This document shows, in pieces, positions 11,376 through 22,437 of a stretch of 64,000 bases of DNA. Each line of letters starts with the position of its first letter. The stretch's first letter is position 1. Position numbers and translations under genes: made by a program. Origin of the DNA: Mycoplasma bradburyae (GTDB taxonomy: Bacteria > Bacillota_I > Bacilli_A > Mycoplasmatales > Mycoplasmoidaceae). The notes under the pieces were generated by a model. It saw only the letters and a program-made list of their open reading frames with translations, made no database searches and was not told the origin of the DNA. The stretch covers positions 248,001-312,000 of the forward strand of contig NZ_CP101414.1 in the NCBI RefSeq assembly GCF_024338845.1. Direction: 5' to 3'.

Positions 11376-12800
11376 ATGAGTTTCAAAAAAAATTTAACTT
11401 CTTCTAAAGAAGCTAATATTTCTGACTGATATACTGAAGTAATTAGTAAGGGTAATCTAATCCATTATTCAAATATTAAAGGGTTTATGTCATTTCTTCC
11501 TAATGGTTGAAAGATCTGACAACAAATAAGACAAGAATTAACTAGAGAATTTGAAAAAAGAGGAATTCTAGAACTTTGCTTACCATCATTAATAAGCCAT
11601 AACGATTTTTTATTAGAAAAAAAACATCTAGAAGGTTTTGCTCCAGAACTATTTTTAGTTACTAAAACAAGCAATGAAAATGAGAAGTATGTTTTAAAAC
11701 CAACTTCTGAAATTTCATTTTGTAATTTATGACGTGAAACATTGCGAAATTACCGTCAATTACCTATAAAACACAATCAATGAACTAGCGTTTTTAGAGT
11801 TGAAAAAAACACTCGTCCATTCCTTAGAAATAGTGAATTTTTCTGACACGAAATTCACAGTTGTTTTGAAACTGAAGAACAATCAAACGACTTCGCATTA
11901 AACATTTGAAATCTTTACCAAGATTTTATTAAAAATGTTTTATGCATTCCATTAGTGGCTGGAGAAAAAACTGAAGTAGAAAAATTTGCCGGCGCTAAAA
12001 CTACTTACACAGTTGAAACAATTATGCCTGATGGTCAAGCATTACAAAGCGCAACATCACATAACTTATCGCAAAACTTCTCTAAAGCGTTTGATATCAA
12101 ATACCAAACTAAAAACAATGATTACCAACATGTTTATACGATGTCAGCTGGTATATCAACAAGAATTATCGGTGCTATCATAATGACTCACGGGGATGAT
12201 GATGGTTTAGTCTTCCCAACTACTGTAGCGCCTTATCACATTTCTCTAAATTGTATTTTTGATAATACAAACGAAGAATTATTATCTAAATTAAACGAAT
12301 TAAACGAAAAATTATCGAAAAAATACCGTGTTCATTTAGATTTATCAAAAGATTCTACTGGTGAAAAAATTAAGAACTCGCAACAACGTGGAGATTGTTG
12401 TATCTTAATGATGGGTCCAAACGATTTAAAGAAAAATGAAATTGTTTTTATGGATCGCATTAGCAAACAAAAACAATTTATCAGTCTTGACAATTTAGAC
12501 AAAATAATAGAAGATTTATTCGGTTCGTTTGATAAAAAACTTTACGAAAAAGCTCAAGCAGTTTTTGAAACGAAAGTTGATACCGCTAAAACATTTGATG
12601 AATTCAAAGAAAAAATCGAATCCGGTAAATTCGTAAAAGTTTATTATTGTGATGAAGAACAATACGAAAAAGAAATTAAAGAAAAGACTAAAGCTTCGTC
12701 AAGATGTATTATCAAACGTTTAGATGATAAAACTAATGAAAAATGTTTTATCTCCAATAAACAAGCAAAAGTTGAAATATATTTTGCTCGTTCTTATTAA
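11376..12800 (+). CDS. proS: Prolyl-tRNA synthetase
   Basis: This 474-residue class II synthetase charges tRNA-Pro. It is a short eukaryote/archaeal-like ProS of the type used by mycoplasmas (MG283). Motif 1 surrounds '[16 protein letters not shown]'. 'LKPTSE' is the Pro/ATP site, and motif 2 is the '[16 protein letters not shown]' block. '[12 protein letters not shown]' and '[12 protein letters not shown]' match substrate-binding loops, and the anticodon-binding domain follows from about residue 280. The many TGA-Trp codons in the first 190 residues hide the 5' half from a standard-code search. The start is ATG 11376, 3 nt after the 44-aa gene, so it is probably co-transcribed with the importer and indirectly under the riboswitch. 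Confidence 0.96.
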
Positions 12801-12883
12801 GAAATATTCTTACTTATATAAAGTATAAATATCAAACGAATTTATTTAAGATTAAATAAAAACTATTGATATATAAAATAACA

Positions 12884-12969
12884 TATAATAAGCAAAAATA
12901 TGGGTTATATTTAAGTTAGGTCGTTATTATAAGATCTAACCTATTCAAAATCCATATTTTTGCTTTTTT
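12884..12969 (+). terminator. Long bipartite hairpin with T tail downstream of proS
   Basis: The perfect 12-bp outer stem pairs GCAAAAATATGG at 12892-12903 with CCATATTTTTGC at 12952-12963, ending in TTTTTT. It encloses an inner hairpin (GTTAGGTC/GATCTAAC). The simplest reading is the terminator of the importer-proS operon. A TATAAT at 12884-12889 directly before it leaves open a small-RNA promoter. The surrounding 12801-13067 holds no coding frame. Confidence 0.65.
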
Positions 12970-13067
12970 AAAATTCAACAACAATAATTATAAACAATTT
13001 TTCTTCCTTTTAGCAAAGTAAAGACATATCTTGAATAGAAAACTTAAAAATATCTGGAGATCATTCT

Positions 13068-13403
13068 ATGAATAAACAAATGATAAATGATGCTAAGAAA
13101 TATTTAAAAAGATATGAATTTTTTAGAAAACGAATCGATAATAGTGAAATTATAAAAAGTGTATTTAACCAAGATTTTAGTGAAGATAATTCATCAGATA
13201 TGTTATCTTATATTCAATTAGTTGAAACATCTTTAAAACAACTTAAAAAAGAAGAAAAAAATATACTAATTGATGTTTTCTTAAAAAGAAAACATAGAAC
13301 TGAGTTTAATTATAGTTGTGCGAGTTTTTATAGATTATTAAATAGAGCTTGCTCAAATTTCTTTTATTCGATGGGAATTATGTATCAAACTAACCCATGT
13401 TAA
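13068..13403 (+). CDS. MG284/MPN403 family protein
   Basis: This 111-residue protein has a good SD (GGAG at about 13055) before the ATG. It is Lys/Glu-rich and helical. The C-terminal 'FLKRKHRTEFNYSCASFYRLLNRACSNF' resembles the helix-turn-helix end of ArpU/RinA-type or sigma-region-4-like small regulators, so DNA binding is possible but unproven. Gene order proS, this gene, two membrane/secreted genes and acpP equals MG283-MG287. It overlaps the next start by 7 nt. Confidence 0.8.
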   Translation: MNKQMINDAKKYLKRYEFFRKRIDNSEIIKSVFNQDFSEDNSSDMLSYIQLVETSLKQLKKEEKNILIDVFLKRKHRTEFNYSCASFYRLLNRACSNFFYSMGIMYQTNPC

Positions 13404-14479
13404 TTACTAATCATATTATCTTTGATAGTAATAATAAACCAATTATCATCAATAAAGAAGATACGTGATGAAAACTAATACCTTTAAAAGATAAAAATTC
13501 AAAGATCCTTTTTGATGATAACGGAAATCCGATCTATTTCAGAGCATCATTAAATTTTCAAAACACATGATCGGATAAAAATAACATCCATTTAAATTTT
13601 GAGGTAATAATTGAAAATGATTCAATTCTGCCTCCCAACTTTGTTCAGAGTAATGTTTCAATTGCTGGAACAATATATCCAACATTAATTGATTTAGTTA
13701 ATGAAGAGGATAATTTCAAAACTAAAAAAGCGATAATAAAAGTTGTTGTTCCTATTGAAAAAATTACTACCGAAAAATTTGAAGAAGGTATAGAATTACC
13801 GGTCGTAATTGATTTTTACCTGCAAAAAGATATCCTAGATGGAATTAAAGATTCATTAGAATCTAATGCTCTTAGGTTATTAATCGAAAATTTAAAAAAT
13901 TCTAGAATTACAACTAAAATTAAGTTCAATAATTACCTATTTTTTAAGAAAAGAAGAGGTGAAAAAGAGGTTGATTCTTCATACGAAAATTCTGAAAAAA
14001 GAAAATTAAGTTGATACCAACCTAACTATACGCATCTGAGTGATTTAGATCAGATTAAGGAATTAATTACTTTAAATATAAATTCAGTTGTAACTGTATT
14101 TAATTACAAAATCTCTTTCCGATATTCTTCTTCTGTTAACGGATCGCCAAAAAGCTTTAATATTTCAGAGAGAAGTCAAATAACATATCCTCCCAATACA
14201 GATATTAAATTTGGTTTAGAGAGTAATTACATATACGACACAAATACTAATGAAATTTTAGATAGAGGAATAAACAATCATTATTTCTTTTTACCGAATG
14301 GTGGTGAAGGTTTGTATTCTGTACAAATAAGTTTATTAATTAATAAAGTCAAGTACGATCTTGAAGCTGCTAATACATTTAGTTATTTCTCTTGGTTAGA
14401 TAACCAAAGTAAACTTGATTTTATTGATATTTTTCCGAAGGTTATTAAATCTATAGGTTCATACGCAATAGTTGAATAA
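13397..14479 (+). CDS. MG285/MPN404 family protein
   Basis: This 360-residue protein starts with ATG 13397 inside the previous gene's 3' end and ends at TAA 14477, which overlaps the next ATG by one base. Two consecutive TGA codons (Trp-Trp) occur near residue 24, with others at 13568 and 14012. It has no signal peptide or clear membrane span. The content is beta-rich with repeated Asn/Ile/Lys. I identify it by its place in the conserved proS-acpP block. Function unknown. Confidence 0.75.
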
Positions 14480-15078
14480 TGAATAAAATTTATAAAAAAA
14501 TAGTGATTGGTTTATTTTCATCTTTTCTGTTTTTTGGTACTGTTGGGTTGGCGGTAGCTACTTATTTTTCGAGCACAAAAACTATTAAAAAAGATGAAGG
14601 GAAAATTGAAGGTAAGAATAAAATAGAAAATAATGAAGATAATAAAAATCAAATTCTTCCAAGTCTTAAAAAATATCCTTTAGAAAATTCGATAGATTCA
14701 AATAAATATTATTACTATTATGTTGAAATTTACAAATATCTTTATAAGATAAGTGATTTAGATTCTTTAATTAACTATCGTGATTATTTAAATCAAAATA
14801 ACAATGATCGACCTTTTAGTGGATTTGATGTTAATCTATTCAAAAGAAATATTAAGAAATGAGTTTATCAAGCTATAAGGTCATCGCCAAAATTTCGCAA
14901 TAACAATGATGATATTTTTATAAATATTGATTATTATATTGAGAACCCTAGCAGATCAATAAGTATCAATGCTGTTTGATCATTTAAAAAAGCTTTAACG
15001 TACAAAAATAAAACTGTTAAATTTTGAGATCAGTTTGTTTTAAGAGTAAAAGATAAATTGACTATCGATAATGAATAA
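14479..15078 (+). CDS. MG286/MPN405 family membrane-anchored protein
   Basis: This 199-residue protein has one hydrophobic N-terminal segment (residues 8-29) followed by a Lys/Glu/Asn-rich linker and a Tyr-rich domain. TGA-Trp occurs at 14860, 14977 and 15025. It is probably a single-pass protein with most of its mass outside. It is translationally coupled to the preceding gene, with a one-base overlap. Function unknown. Confidence 0.75.
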
Positions 15079-15107
15079 TTGTCAATTTATTTTTAAATTG
15101 ATATACT
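15079..15107 (+). promoter_or_regulatory. Promoter of acpP-trnW
   Basis: TTGTCA at 15079-15084 and TATACT at 15102-15107 are spaced by 17 bp. The predicted start at about 15114 leaves only some 6 nt before the acpP ATG and no SD, so the mRNA is nearly leaderless. Confidence 0.65.
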
Positions 15108-15119
15108 AATAAAGCATTT

Positions 15120-15353
15120 ATGGATATTTTAAGCGTCATCAATAATATAGCTAAAAAGAAAAAAATGGCTGTAACTCTTAATGATTCGAATATGAATAAA
15201 AGTTACAAAGAATTAGGTATTGATTCTTTAGATCTATTTGATATTATTGTTGAATTGGAATCTGAGTTCAATATTGAATTTTCTGATGAAAAATTGATGA
15301 AAATTAAAACTATAAATGATTTAGTTCATTATATAAAAGAACTTAAGAAATAA
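15120..15353 (+). CDS. acpP: Acyl carrier protein
   Basis: This 77-residue acidic protein has the phosphopantetheine site GIDSLDLFD, with the modified serine at position 36 and the usual helix 2 after it. It corresponds to MG287. Mycoplasmas lack de novo fatty acid synthesis, so its role is probably acyl transfer or lipid remodelling. No SD is seen. tRNA-Trp(UCA) begins 5 nt after the stop, so the two share a transcript. Confidence 0.92.
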   Translation: MDILSVINNIAKKKKMAVTLNDSNMNKSYKELGIDSLDLFDIIVELESEFNIEFSDEKLMKIKTINDLVHYIKELKK

Positions 15354-15358
15354 TCTTT

Positions 15359-15433
15359 AGGGGTGTAGTTCAATGGTAGAACATCGGTCTTCAAAATCGA
15401 GTGTTGTGGGTTCGAGTCCTGTCACCCCTGCCA
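15359..15433 (+). tRNA. trnW: tRNA-Trp (anticodon UCA), reads UGA and UGG
   Basis: The 75-nt cloverleaf has acceptor stem AGGGGTG/CACCCCT, discriminator G and encoded CCA. The anticodon loop CTTCAAA gives anticodon UCA. This tRNA makes TGA a tryptophan codon in this organism. It is transcribed with acpP and followed by a strong terminator. Confidence 0.97.
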
Positions 15434-15451
15434 TTATTTGATAAGTTTTAT

Positions 15452-15493
15452 AAAAAAAGAAAAGACGCAGATAATGCGTCTTTTCTTTTTTTT
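15452..15493 (+). terminator. Rho-independent terminator of acpP-trnW
   Basis: A long perfect stem centred on AGACGCA/TGCGTCT with a 5-nt loop extends into A/T runs, ending in eight Ts. Confidence 0.85.
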
Positions 15494-15548
15494 GTGAAAA
15501 CTTTTTGTAAAAAAAAGTAACTTTTTATTAAAAAAAGGTTTTTAATAA

Positions 15549-15578
15549 TATAATATATTAGCATTAAAGCTATATAAT
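15549..15578 (+). promoter_or_regulatory. tuf promoter region, two -10 boxes and a leader hairpin
   Basis: TATAAT occurs at 15549-15554 and again at 15573-15578, suggesting tandem starts. The leader downstream contains a small hairpin (ACGGT-TCAAG-ACCGT near 15607-15621) and the SD AAGGAG at about 15641-15646, 13-14 nt before the ATG. Confidence 0.5.
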
Positions 15579-15659
15579 ATAAAAATACATAGCGCTATAA
15601 GTAAACACGGTTCAAGACCGTTTCACTTTAGAAATTTTTAAGGAGAAATATTTTAAAAA

Positions 15660-16844
15660 ATGGCAAAAGAAAGGTTCGATCGTAGTAAACCCCACGTTAA
15701 TATCGGAACAATTGGTCACATTGACCACGGAAAGACTACATTAACCGCAGCAATTTGTACCGTGTTAGCAAAAGCTGGTACATCTGAAGCTAAAGCGTAC
15801 GATGAAATCGATGCAGCTCCAGAAGAAAAAGCACGTGGTATTACAATTAACACTGCTCACGTAGAGTACTCTACTGCAAATCGTCACTATGCTCACGTTG
15901 ACTGTCCTGGTCACGCTGACTATGTTAAAAACATGATTACAGGTGCTGCTCAAATGGACGGTGGTATCTTAGTAGTTTCAGCAACTGATGGTCCTATGCC
16001 TCAAACTCGTGAACACATTTTATTAGCTCGCCAAGTAGGTGTTCCTAAGATGGTTGTGTTCTTAAATAAATGTGACGTTGCTGATGATCCAGAAATGCAA
16101 GAATTAGTTGAAATGGAAGTTAGAGACCTTCTTAAATCTTACGGATTTGATGGTGACAACACTCCAATCATCAGAGGTTCTGCATTGGGCGCTCTTAACG
16201 GTGAAGCTAAATGAGAAGAAAAAATTCACGAATTAATGAAGGCTGTTGACGAATACATCCCAACTCCTGATCGTGAAGTTGATAAACCATTCTTATTACC
16301 TATCGAAGACACTATGACTATTACTGGTCGTGGTACAGTTGTAACTGGTAGAGTTGAACGTGGTCAACTTAAAGTATCTGAAGAAGTTGAAATCGTTGGT
16401 ATTACTGAAACTAGAAAAGTAGTAGTAACTGGTATCGAAATGTTCAGAAAAGAATTAGAATCAGCTATGGCTGGTGATAATGCTGGTATCTTACTTCGTG
16501 GTGTAGATCGTAAAGATGTTCAACGTGGTCAAGTATTAGCTAAACCTGGTTCTATTACTCCGCACAAAAAGTTCAAAGCTGAAATTTATGCACTTAAGAA
16601 AGATGAAGGTGGTCGTCACACTGCTTTCTTAAATGGTTACAGACCTCAATTCTACTTCAGAACTACTGACGTAACTGGTTCAATTCAATTAAAAGAAGGA
16701 ACTGAAATGGTTATGCCTGGTGATAACGCAGAAATTACTGTTGAGTTAATTTCTTCAATCGCTTGTGAAAAAGGTTCTAAGTTCTCTATCCGTGAAGGTG
16801 GTAGAACTGTAGGTGCTGGTACTGTAGTTGAAGTATTAGAATAG
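15660..16844 (+). CDS. tuf: Elongation factor Tu
   Basis: This 394-residue GTPase delivers aminoacyl-tRNA to the ribosome. P-loop GHIDHGKT is at residues 18-25, switch II is DCPGHADY, and the base-specificity motif is NKCD. Domains 2 and 3 follow from about residue 205. A single TGA-Trp lies at 16212. Codon choice is less AT-biased than in neighbours, as for a highly expressed gene. Order tuf-degV-tRNA-binding protein-MATE matches MG451-MG447. Confidence 0.98.
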
Positions 16845-16891
16845 TAGTTTAATTACTAGAATAATTCATTTTTAATAATAAAAATTATAAT

Positions 16892-16923
16892 AACTAAGGA
16901 ACAATGTTCCTTAGTTTTATTTA
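16892..16923 (+). terminator. Terminator of tuf
   Basis: A perfect 11-bp stem, AACTAAGGAAC with GTTCCTTAGTT and AAT loop, is followed by TTATTT. The right arm is part of a 32-bp tandem repeat. Confidence 0.75.
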
Positions 16924-16966
16924 TAAATAACAATAATGTTCCTTAGTTTTATTTATAAATAACAAT
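16903..16966 (+). repeat. Two exact tandem copies of a 32-bp unit
   Basis: The unit beginning AATGTTCCTTAG is present at 16903-16934 and identically at 16935-16966. It contains the loop and right arm of the tuf terminator, so half of the terminator has been duplicated. Confidence 0.9.
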
Positions 16967-16982
16967 AAGGAAGTATTTAACT

Positions 16983-17858
16983 TTGAAAAAAATCGCTTTT
17001 GTTATAGATTCCTCATCAAATATTTTAGGTGATGAATCTAAACATATATACTTAGTACCATTAGGTATAATTGAAACTAAAAACTCAGAGCAAACTGTTC
17101 ATAACGCAAGTTATGACATGGATTTAGAAAAATTAGATGAAAAAATTAAAAGTGGTTCAAAATTTAAAACTTCTCAATCATCTATAGGAGTTCTACAACA
17201 AACATTAGAAGAATTAACCCAAAAATATGATTATGTAATTGGGCTGCCGATTTCTGAAAAATTATCAAGCAACTATGCGACTTGAAAAAGTTTAGAATCT
17301 GAATTTAAAGGAAAATTCTTCGCTTTCAATCTAGGTAATGTTGAAATCGGAATAGTATGGATGTTGGAAGAAATAAGAAAGTTCCTAGAATCTAAAAATA
17401 ATGAAGTAGATCCAAAAGAAGTTGAAGCATTTATTGCTAAGATGAAGAAAAACTTCGGTGGAGTTTTAGTAGTTTCAGATGTAAGTCAATTAATTGCTGG
17501 TGGAAGATTAAAAGGGTTTAAAGCGGTTTTTGTCAAAACTTTAAAGCTTAAATTACTAATTAGCATGATGCCTACTAATGGTGGTTTAGAGTATTTTGAT
17601 AAAACAAAAACAGATTTAGCGGCTAAAAATAATTTAATTGATTTCCTTGAGGAAAAAATCAAATTAAAATCTAAAAAAATTAAGCGAGCAGCGATCGTTA
17701 CTACCATTCTTGATGATAATGAAAATCAAAAAGTACTTAACGAATTCAAATCGTTATTAAAATCAGATGTTGAAATTAAAATAGTTCGTTTCTCACCTGT
17801 TATCGCTGTACATACAGGAATTTCTAATTACGCTCTATTAGTGCAAATGGAAGATTAA
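16983..17858 (+). CDS. DegV family fatty-acid-binding protein
   Basis: This 291-residue protein uses TTG 16983 as start; no in-frame ATG or GTG lies upstream, and AAGGAAG sits about 10 nt before. The opening 'KKIAFVIDSSSNI' and the later 'FKTSQSSIGV' block are DegV-fold lipid-binding motifs. 'LPISEKLSSNYAT' matches the 'l.iSs.LSGTy' motif. DegV/FakB proteins bind fatty acids, in Firmicutes for the FakA kinase. It corresponds to MG450, and its stop lies 2 nt before the next gene. Confidence 0.9.
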
Positions 17859-17860
17859 TT

Positions 17861-18496
17861 ATGCAAGTAACACTGTATTATTCTTTTGAAAATCTTCAAG
17901 ATACAATGATTGGATACATAAAAGATCCATCAACTATCGCTAGTAATAAACAAATTGGCGATGTAATTTATTTTTACAACAACAATAACGACATTGTTAG
18001 TTTCAATATTCTAAATGTTTCGCAAAAAGAAAAATTATCATCATTAATTAAAAATAAAGGATTAGTTTTTTTAACTAAAGAGCTTAAAGAATGTTTGGTT
18101 AATGAATATTTAACTGAAATAAACAACTTAGAATCTGCTTTTTTAATTGGCCAGGTAATTGAAGTTAATCCAGTAGAAGGAACACATTTAAACCATTGTA
18201 TAGTGGATATTGCTAAAGAAAAACCATTATCAATTGTTTGTGGTGGTTCTAATGTATCTAAAGGAATAAAGGTTGTGGTGGTTCAAGTTGATGGATTCAT
18301 TTACAACGGTAAACATATTAAAAAATCTGAATTGTTTAATCTAGAATCTTCAGGTATGATTTGTTCAGAAAATGAATTAGGTTTAACTAATATGAGTAAT
18401 GATGATCATAAAATACTAATTCTTAATGATGATGCTATCGTTGGTTCAGAATTCGAAACAACCATAAACAGTAACTCTAATGACTTCAAATATTAA
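17861..18496 (+). CDS. tRNA-binding-domain (YtpR/EMAP-like) protein
   Basis: This 211-residue protein resembles the MG449 family. The C-terminal half holds an OB-fold tRNA-binding domain like that at the N-terminus of PheT. Visible cues are 'FLIGQVIEVNPVEGTHLNHCIVDI', then 'SIVCGGSNVSKGIKVVVV', and a conserved 'SSGMICSENELGL' close. This domain binds tRNA in related stand-alone proteins; the physiological role here is not known. It overlaps the MATE start by 17 nt. Confidence 0.85.
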   Translation: MQVTLYYSFENLQDTMIGYIKDPSTIASNKQIGDVIYFYNNNNDIVSFNILNVSQKEKLSSLIKNKGLVFLTKELKECLVNEYLTEINNLESAFLIGQVIEVNPVEGTHLNHCIVDIAKEKPLSIVCGGSNVSKGIKVVVVQVDGFIYNGKHIKKSELFNLESSGMICSENELGLTNMSNDDHKILILNDDAIVGSEFETTINSNSNDFKY

Positions 18497-20216
18497 TAGT
18501 CAAAGATTAGAAACAAAAAAACAACTAAATGACAAAATAACAAAAAGGTTTAATGACAAACGCCTTTTTGTTGTTTTATTACGTTTTATTATTCCGTCAA
18601 TTTTTGTCTCTTTTTTTTCAGCATTATACATATTTATTGATCAAATAATGATTGTAAAGTTTGTTATAAAATCTGATCTAAATCCAGCATCAATTTTTGA
18701 TAACAATTACTTTAATTTCGTTGATAGTAATAATCAAACCTGAACTTACAATGATTATGTAAAGGCTTCTAAAAATTTAAATGTACTAGTTTTCAATATC
18801 AATGATCTAATTAGAGCTTCTATCTCAATATCAGCTCCAATAACAGTGATAATTAATGCTTTAACATTATTAATTACAATGGGTATGGCTAACCAATTTT
18901 CTAAAGCATTGGGTAGTGGTAATGAAGCTAAAATTAAAGAAGTATGATCAACAGGTTTTACGACTAATTTAGTAGTTAGTATAGCTTCATCTTTAATTAT
19001 TGTAAGTGTCGCTAGAGTTTGATTAACTAATTCTGCTAATGGAAGCATGAATAATATGAATGCTGCTTTTGATGTTAATTCAGTCGATGGTCAAATAGTC
19101 AGTAGATTCTTTGCTAGATTTAAAGAATTGCAAATAAACAATGCATGTAATTATGTATATGTTTTAGCTGGTTTATTCGTGATTCAATCGATGAATCAGA
19201 TGTATTTCTTGCTTAATCAAGCTGAAGGAAGACAGCTTTTTATTTCAATTATTCCTCCATTAGCTAATATCATTAATATTATTTTTGATTATTTACTAAT
19301 TCGTTTTACAAATTCTGGAATAGCAGCCGCAGCCTATGCTACTGTTATTGGATGAGGATTAAACTGTTTGGCTTATCTTACTTACAATATTTTATTGATC
19401 AAGAAAAATGAAACTTATCTAGTTTATCAAGGCATTTTTAAAAAGGCTAATTTTAATTGAAACTATTTATATTTAATTTTCTTGATTGGGCTTGCTAGTT
19501 TTTTTAGAAATGCAGCACTATCAATTTCTAATGCTATATTTCAAACTAATCTAGTAAGTGTGACAGAAAAAATTCAGCCGAATTTACCACCAAATTATTA
19601 TCAATCAATTTTTGGTTCAATCACACCAATAAGTAACCTAATGTTGCAATCAGTTTGAGGATTAATAAACGGAGGTAGAACTGTTGCTGGATATAAATTT
19701 GGTCAAAGGAATTTCAATGACATTACAAAAATTTATTGATATGTTCCATTAATCGCTTTTTGTTATTCGATCATTGTTTATTTAACATTTATATTTGGAT
19801 TAAATAACGTTTTCTTAAATGGTTTATTTAATATTGAAGATCACGATAAATTAATTATTGCAAATATCATATTAAAAATCACCTTAGTGCAATCAATTTT
19901 TATTGCGTTAAGTATGAACGCGCAATTATTATTTCAATCTACTCAAAGAATTGGAATGGCTTGAATCAGTTCGTTAATGCAAGGTTTATTTACATTTATT
20001 CCAGTTTTCTTTACCATGTATTATTTATCTATTAATAAAAACAATATATTCCTATATATTTGAATTCAACCAATAAATGCAATACTAGCTTGTTTATGTA
20101 ACTGAATCATTTCAATACCATTTGCTCATAAATATCGAGAATTTGTTAGTAAGTATGATATTGGAATGTTGATGAAAAAATATTTAGATAAAAATAATAA
20201 AATTGAAAAAAAATAA
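18480..20216 (+). CDS. MATE-type multidrug/polysaccharide exporter family membrane protein
   Basis: This 578-residue polytopic protein reads TGA-Trp at many sites (18741, 18945, 19020, 19353, 19458 and others) and corresponds in position to MG447. The first span starts near residue 30 (LLRFIIPSIFVSFFSALYIFIDQIMI), typical of MATE helix 1. Later blocks such as 'TMGMANQFSKALGSGNEAKIKEVW' fit the conserved MATE loop with small residues and Gly. The family uses cation gradients for export; the substrate here cannot be predicted. It ends 21 nt before the 16S promoter. Confidence 0.85.
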
Positions 20217-20236
20217 AAATTTTTTGAAAAAAGTTA

Positions 20237-20264
20237 TTGCATAATCAAAATATTATGATATACT
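20237..20264 (+). promoter_or_regulatory. 16S rRNA promoter
   Basis: TTGCAT at 20237-20242 and TATACT at 20259-20264 are spaced by 16 bp and followed by TTTAAAGGCT. The same TATACTTTTAAAGGCT string occurs at the 23S promoter (23487), showing two parallel rRNA promoters. Confidence 0.8.
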
Positions 20265-20303
20265 TTTAAAGGCTATCAATCGATAATAAACTGGTAGCTA
20301 GTT

Positions 20304-20333
20304 AAATGCTTCTTGAAAACTGAATAGAATCTG
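20304..20333 (+). other. 16S processing stalk, 5' arm with boxA-like sequence
   Basis: The leader AAATGCTTCTTGAAAACTGA...ATCTG can pair with the trailer at 21974-22003 to form the long duplex that brackets 16S for RNase III cleavage. The TTCTTGAAAACTGAATA core also resembles the boxA antitermination site common in Firmicute rRNA leaders. Confidence 0.75.
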
Positions 20334-20336
20334 TCA

Positions 20337-21855
<1,519 letters not shown>

Positions 21856-21973
21856 ATGGAGTATATTAATACACTAACACGATATACACCTGTTACATAT
21901 AACGGTGAAATAATAAAATCCAACAAAAAGGTTAAACCCATTAAAGCAAATTTATTAACTAAAAGTTGTTGGT

Positions 21974-22003
21974 CAGATTCTGTTCAGTTATCAAGGGGCA
22001 TTT
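21974..22003 (+). other. 16S processing stalk, 3' arm
   Basis: CAGATTCTGTTCAGTTATCA plus the following GGGGCATTT is the near-complement of the 16S leader at 20304-20333. Confidence 0.75.
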
Positions 22004-22033
22004 AATATTTTTATCATTAGAAACCCTCTTATT

Positions 22034-22058
22034 CACCGGATCAAACCGGTGTTTTTTT
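22034..22058 (+). terminator. Terminator of the 16S transcription unit
   Basis: CACCGG-ATCAAA-CCGGTG is followed by seven Ts. It shows that 16S is transcribed alone and does not read into 23S. Confidence 0.85.
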
Positions 22059-22168
22059 ATTATATTTACCGATAATTTTTAATAATTTGATAAAGATCAA
22101 GTTATTAAAAATTATTTTTTTAGTCTTTTATTAGAAAAATTGTTACTAGATTTTTATGAAAAGTGTAT

Positions 22169-22227
22169 TATAATGAAATTGTTATAACTTATTTAAGCTG
22201 TATCAATAAAGAGGAGTTTAATATAAT
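22169..22227 (+). promoter_or_regulatory. Candidate promoters of the gene between 16S and 23S
   Basis: TATAAT occurs at 22169-22174 and at 22222-22227. The second would start transcription at about 22234, exactly where the structured leader begins. A GAGGAG at 22211-22216 lies between them. Confidence 0.5.
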
Positions 22228-22233
22228 ATGAAA

Positions 22234-22346
22234 TCACTACTTTTAATGTCGATATTATAAAACACTTGATCACCAGTCGATTAAGTAAATGTATAAAAAT
22301 ACATCTAAATTAATATTTAAAAGTAGTTGAAAAACTCTTTAAAAGA
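22234..22346 (+). ncRNA. Potential three-way-junction structured leader RNA
   Basis: Helix P1 pairs ACTACTTTTAA at 22236-22246 with TTAAAAGTAGT at 22317-22327. After a 5-nt bulge, it continues as ATATTA at 22252-22257 with TAATAT at 22311-22316. Inside are P2 (ACTTGATC 22264-22271 with GATTAAGT 22279-22286, one G-U) and P3 (ATGTAT 22289-22294 with ATACAT 22299-22304). A further small hairpin (CTCTT/AAAGAG) follows at about 22334-22346. The element sits about 90 nt upstream of a membrane protein gene and matches no riboswitch class that I know. Confidence 0.45.
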
Positions 22347-22437
22347 GCATTATGTTATTCCAGTCAATGTTTTGAATACATTAAATTATTCCTTGAATGC
22401 AAATGTGTATAAAAACATAAAAAGTGGTTATATTATC

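Noticed and set aside
22228..22260. Ten-codon open frame MKSLLLMSIL after a GAGGAG sequence, as a leader peptide
   Set aside because: The ATG overlaps the end of a perfect TATAAT and would lie upstream of the predicted transcript start. If transcription starts at the earlier box (22169), it could still be translated, so it is noted but not called.
22327..22437. TTG-initiated 37-residue N-terminal extension of the inter-rRNA membrane protein
   Set aside because: No SD is present, the TTG lies at the end of the predicted P1 helix, and the added residues are polar while ATG 22438 immediately precedes a membrane span.
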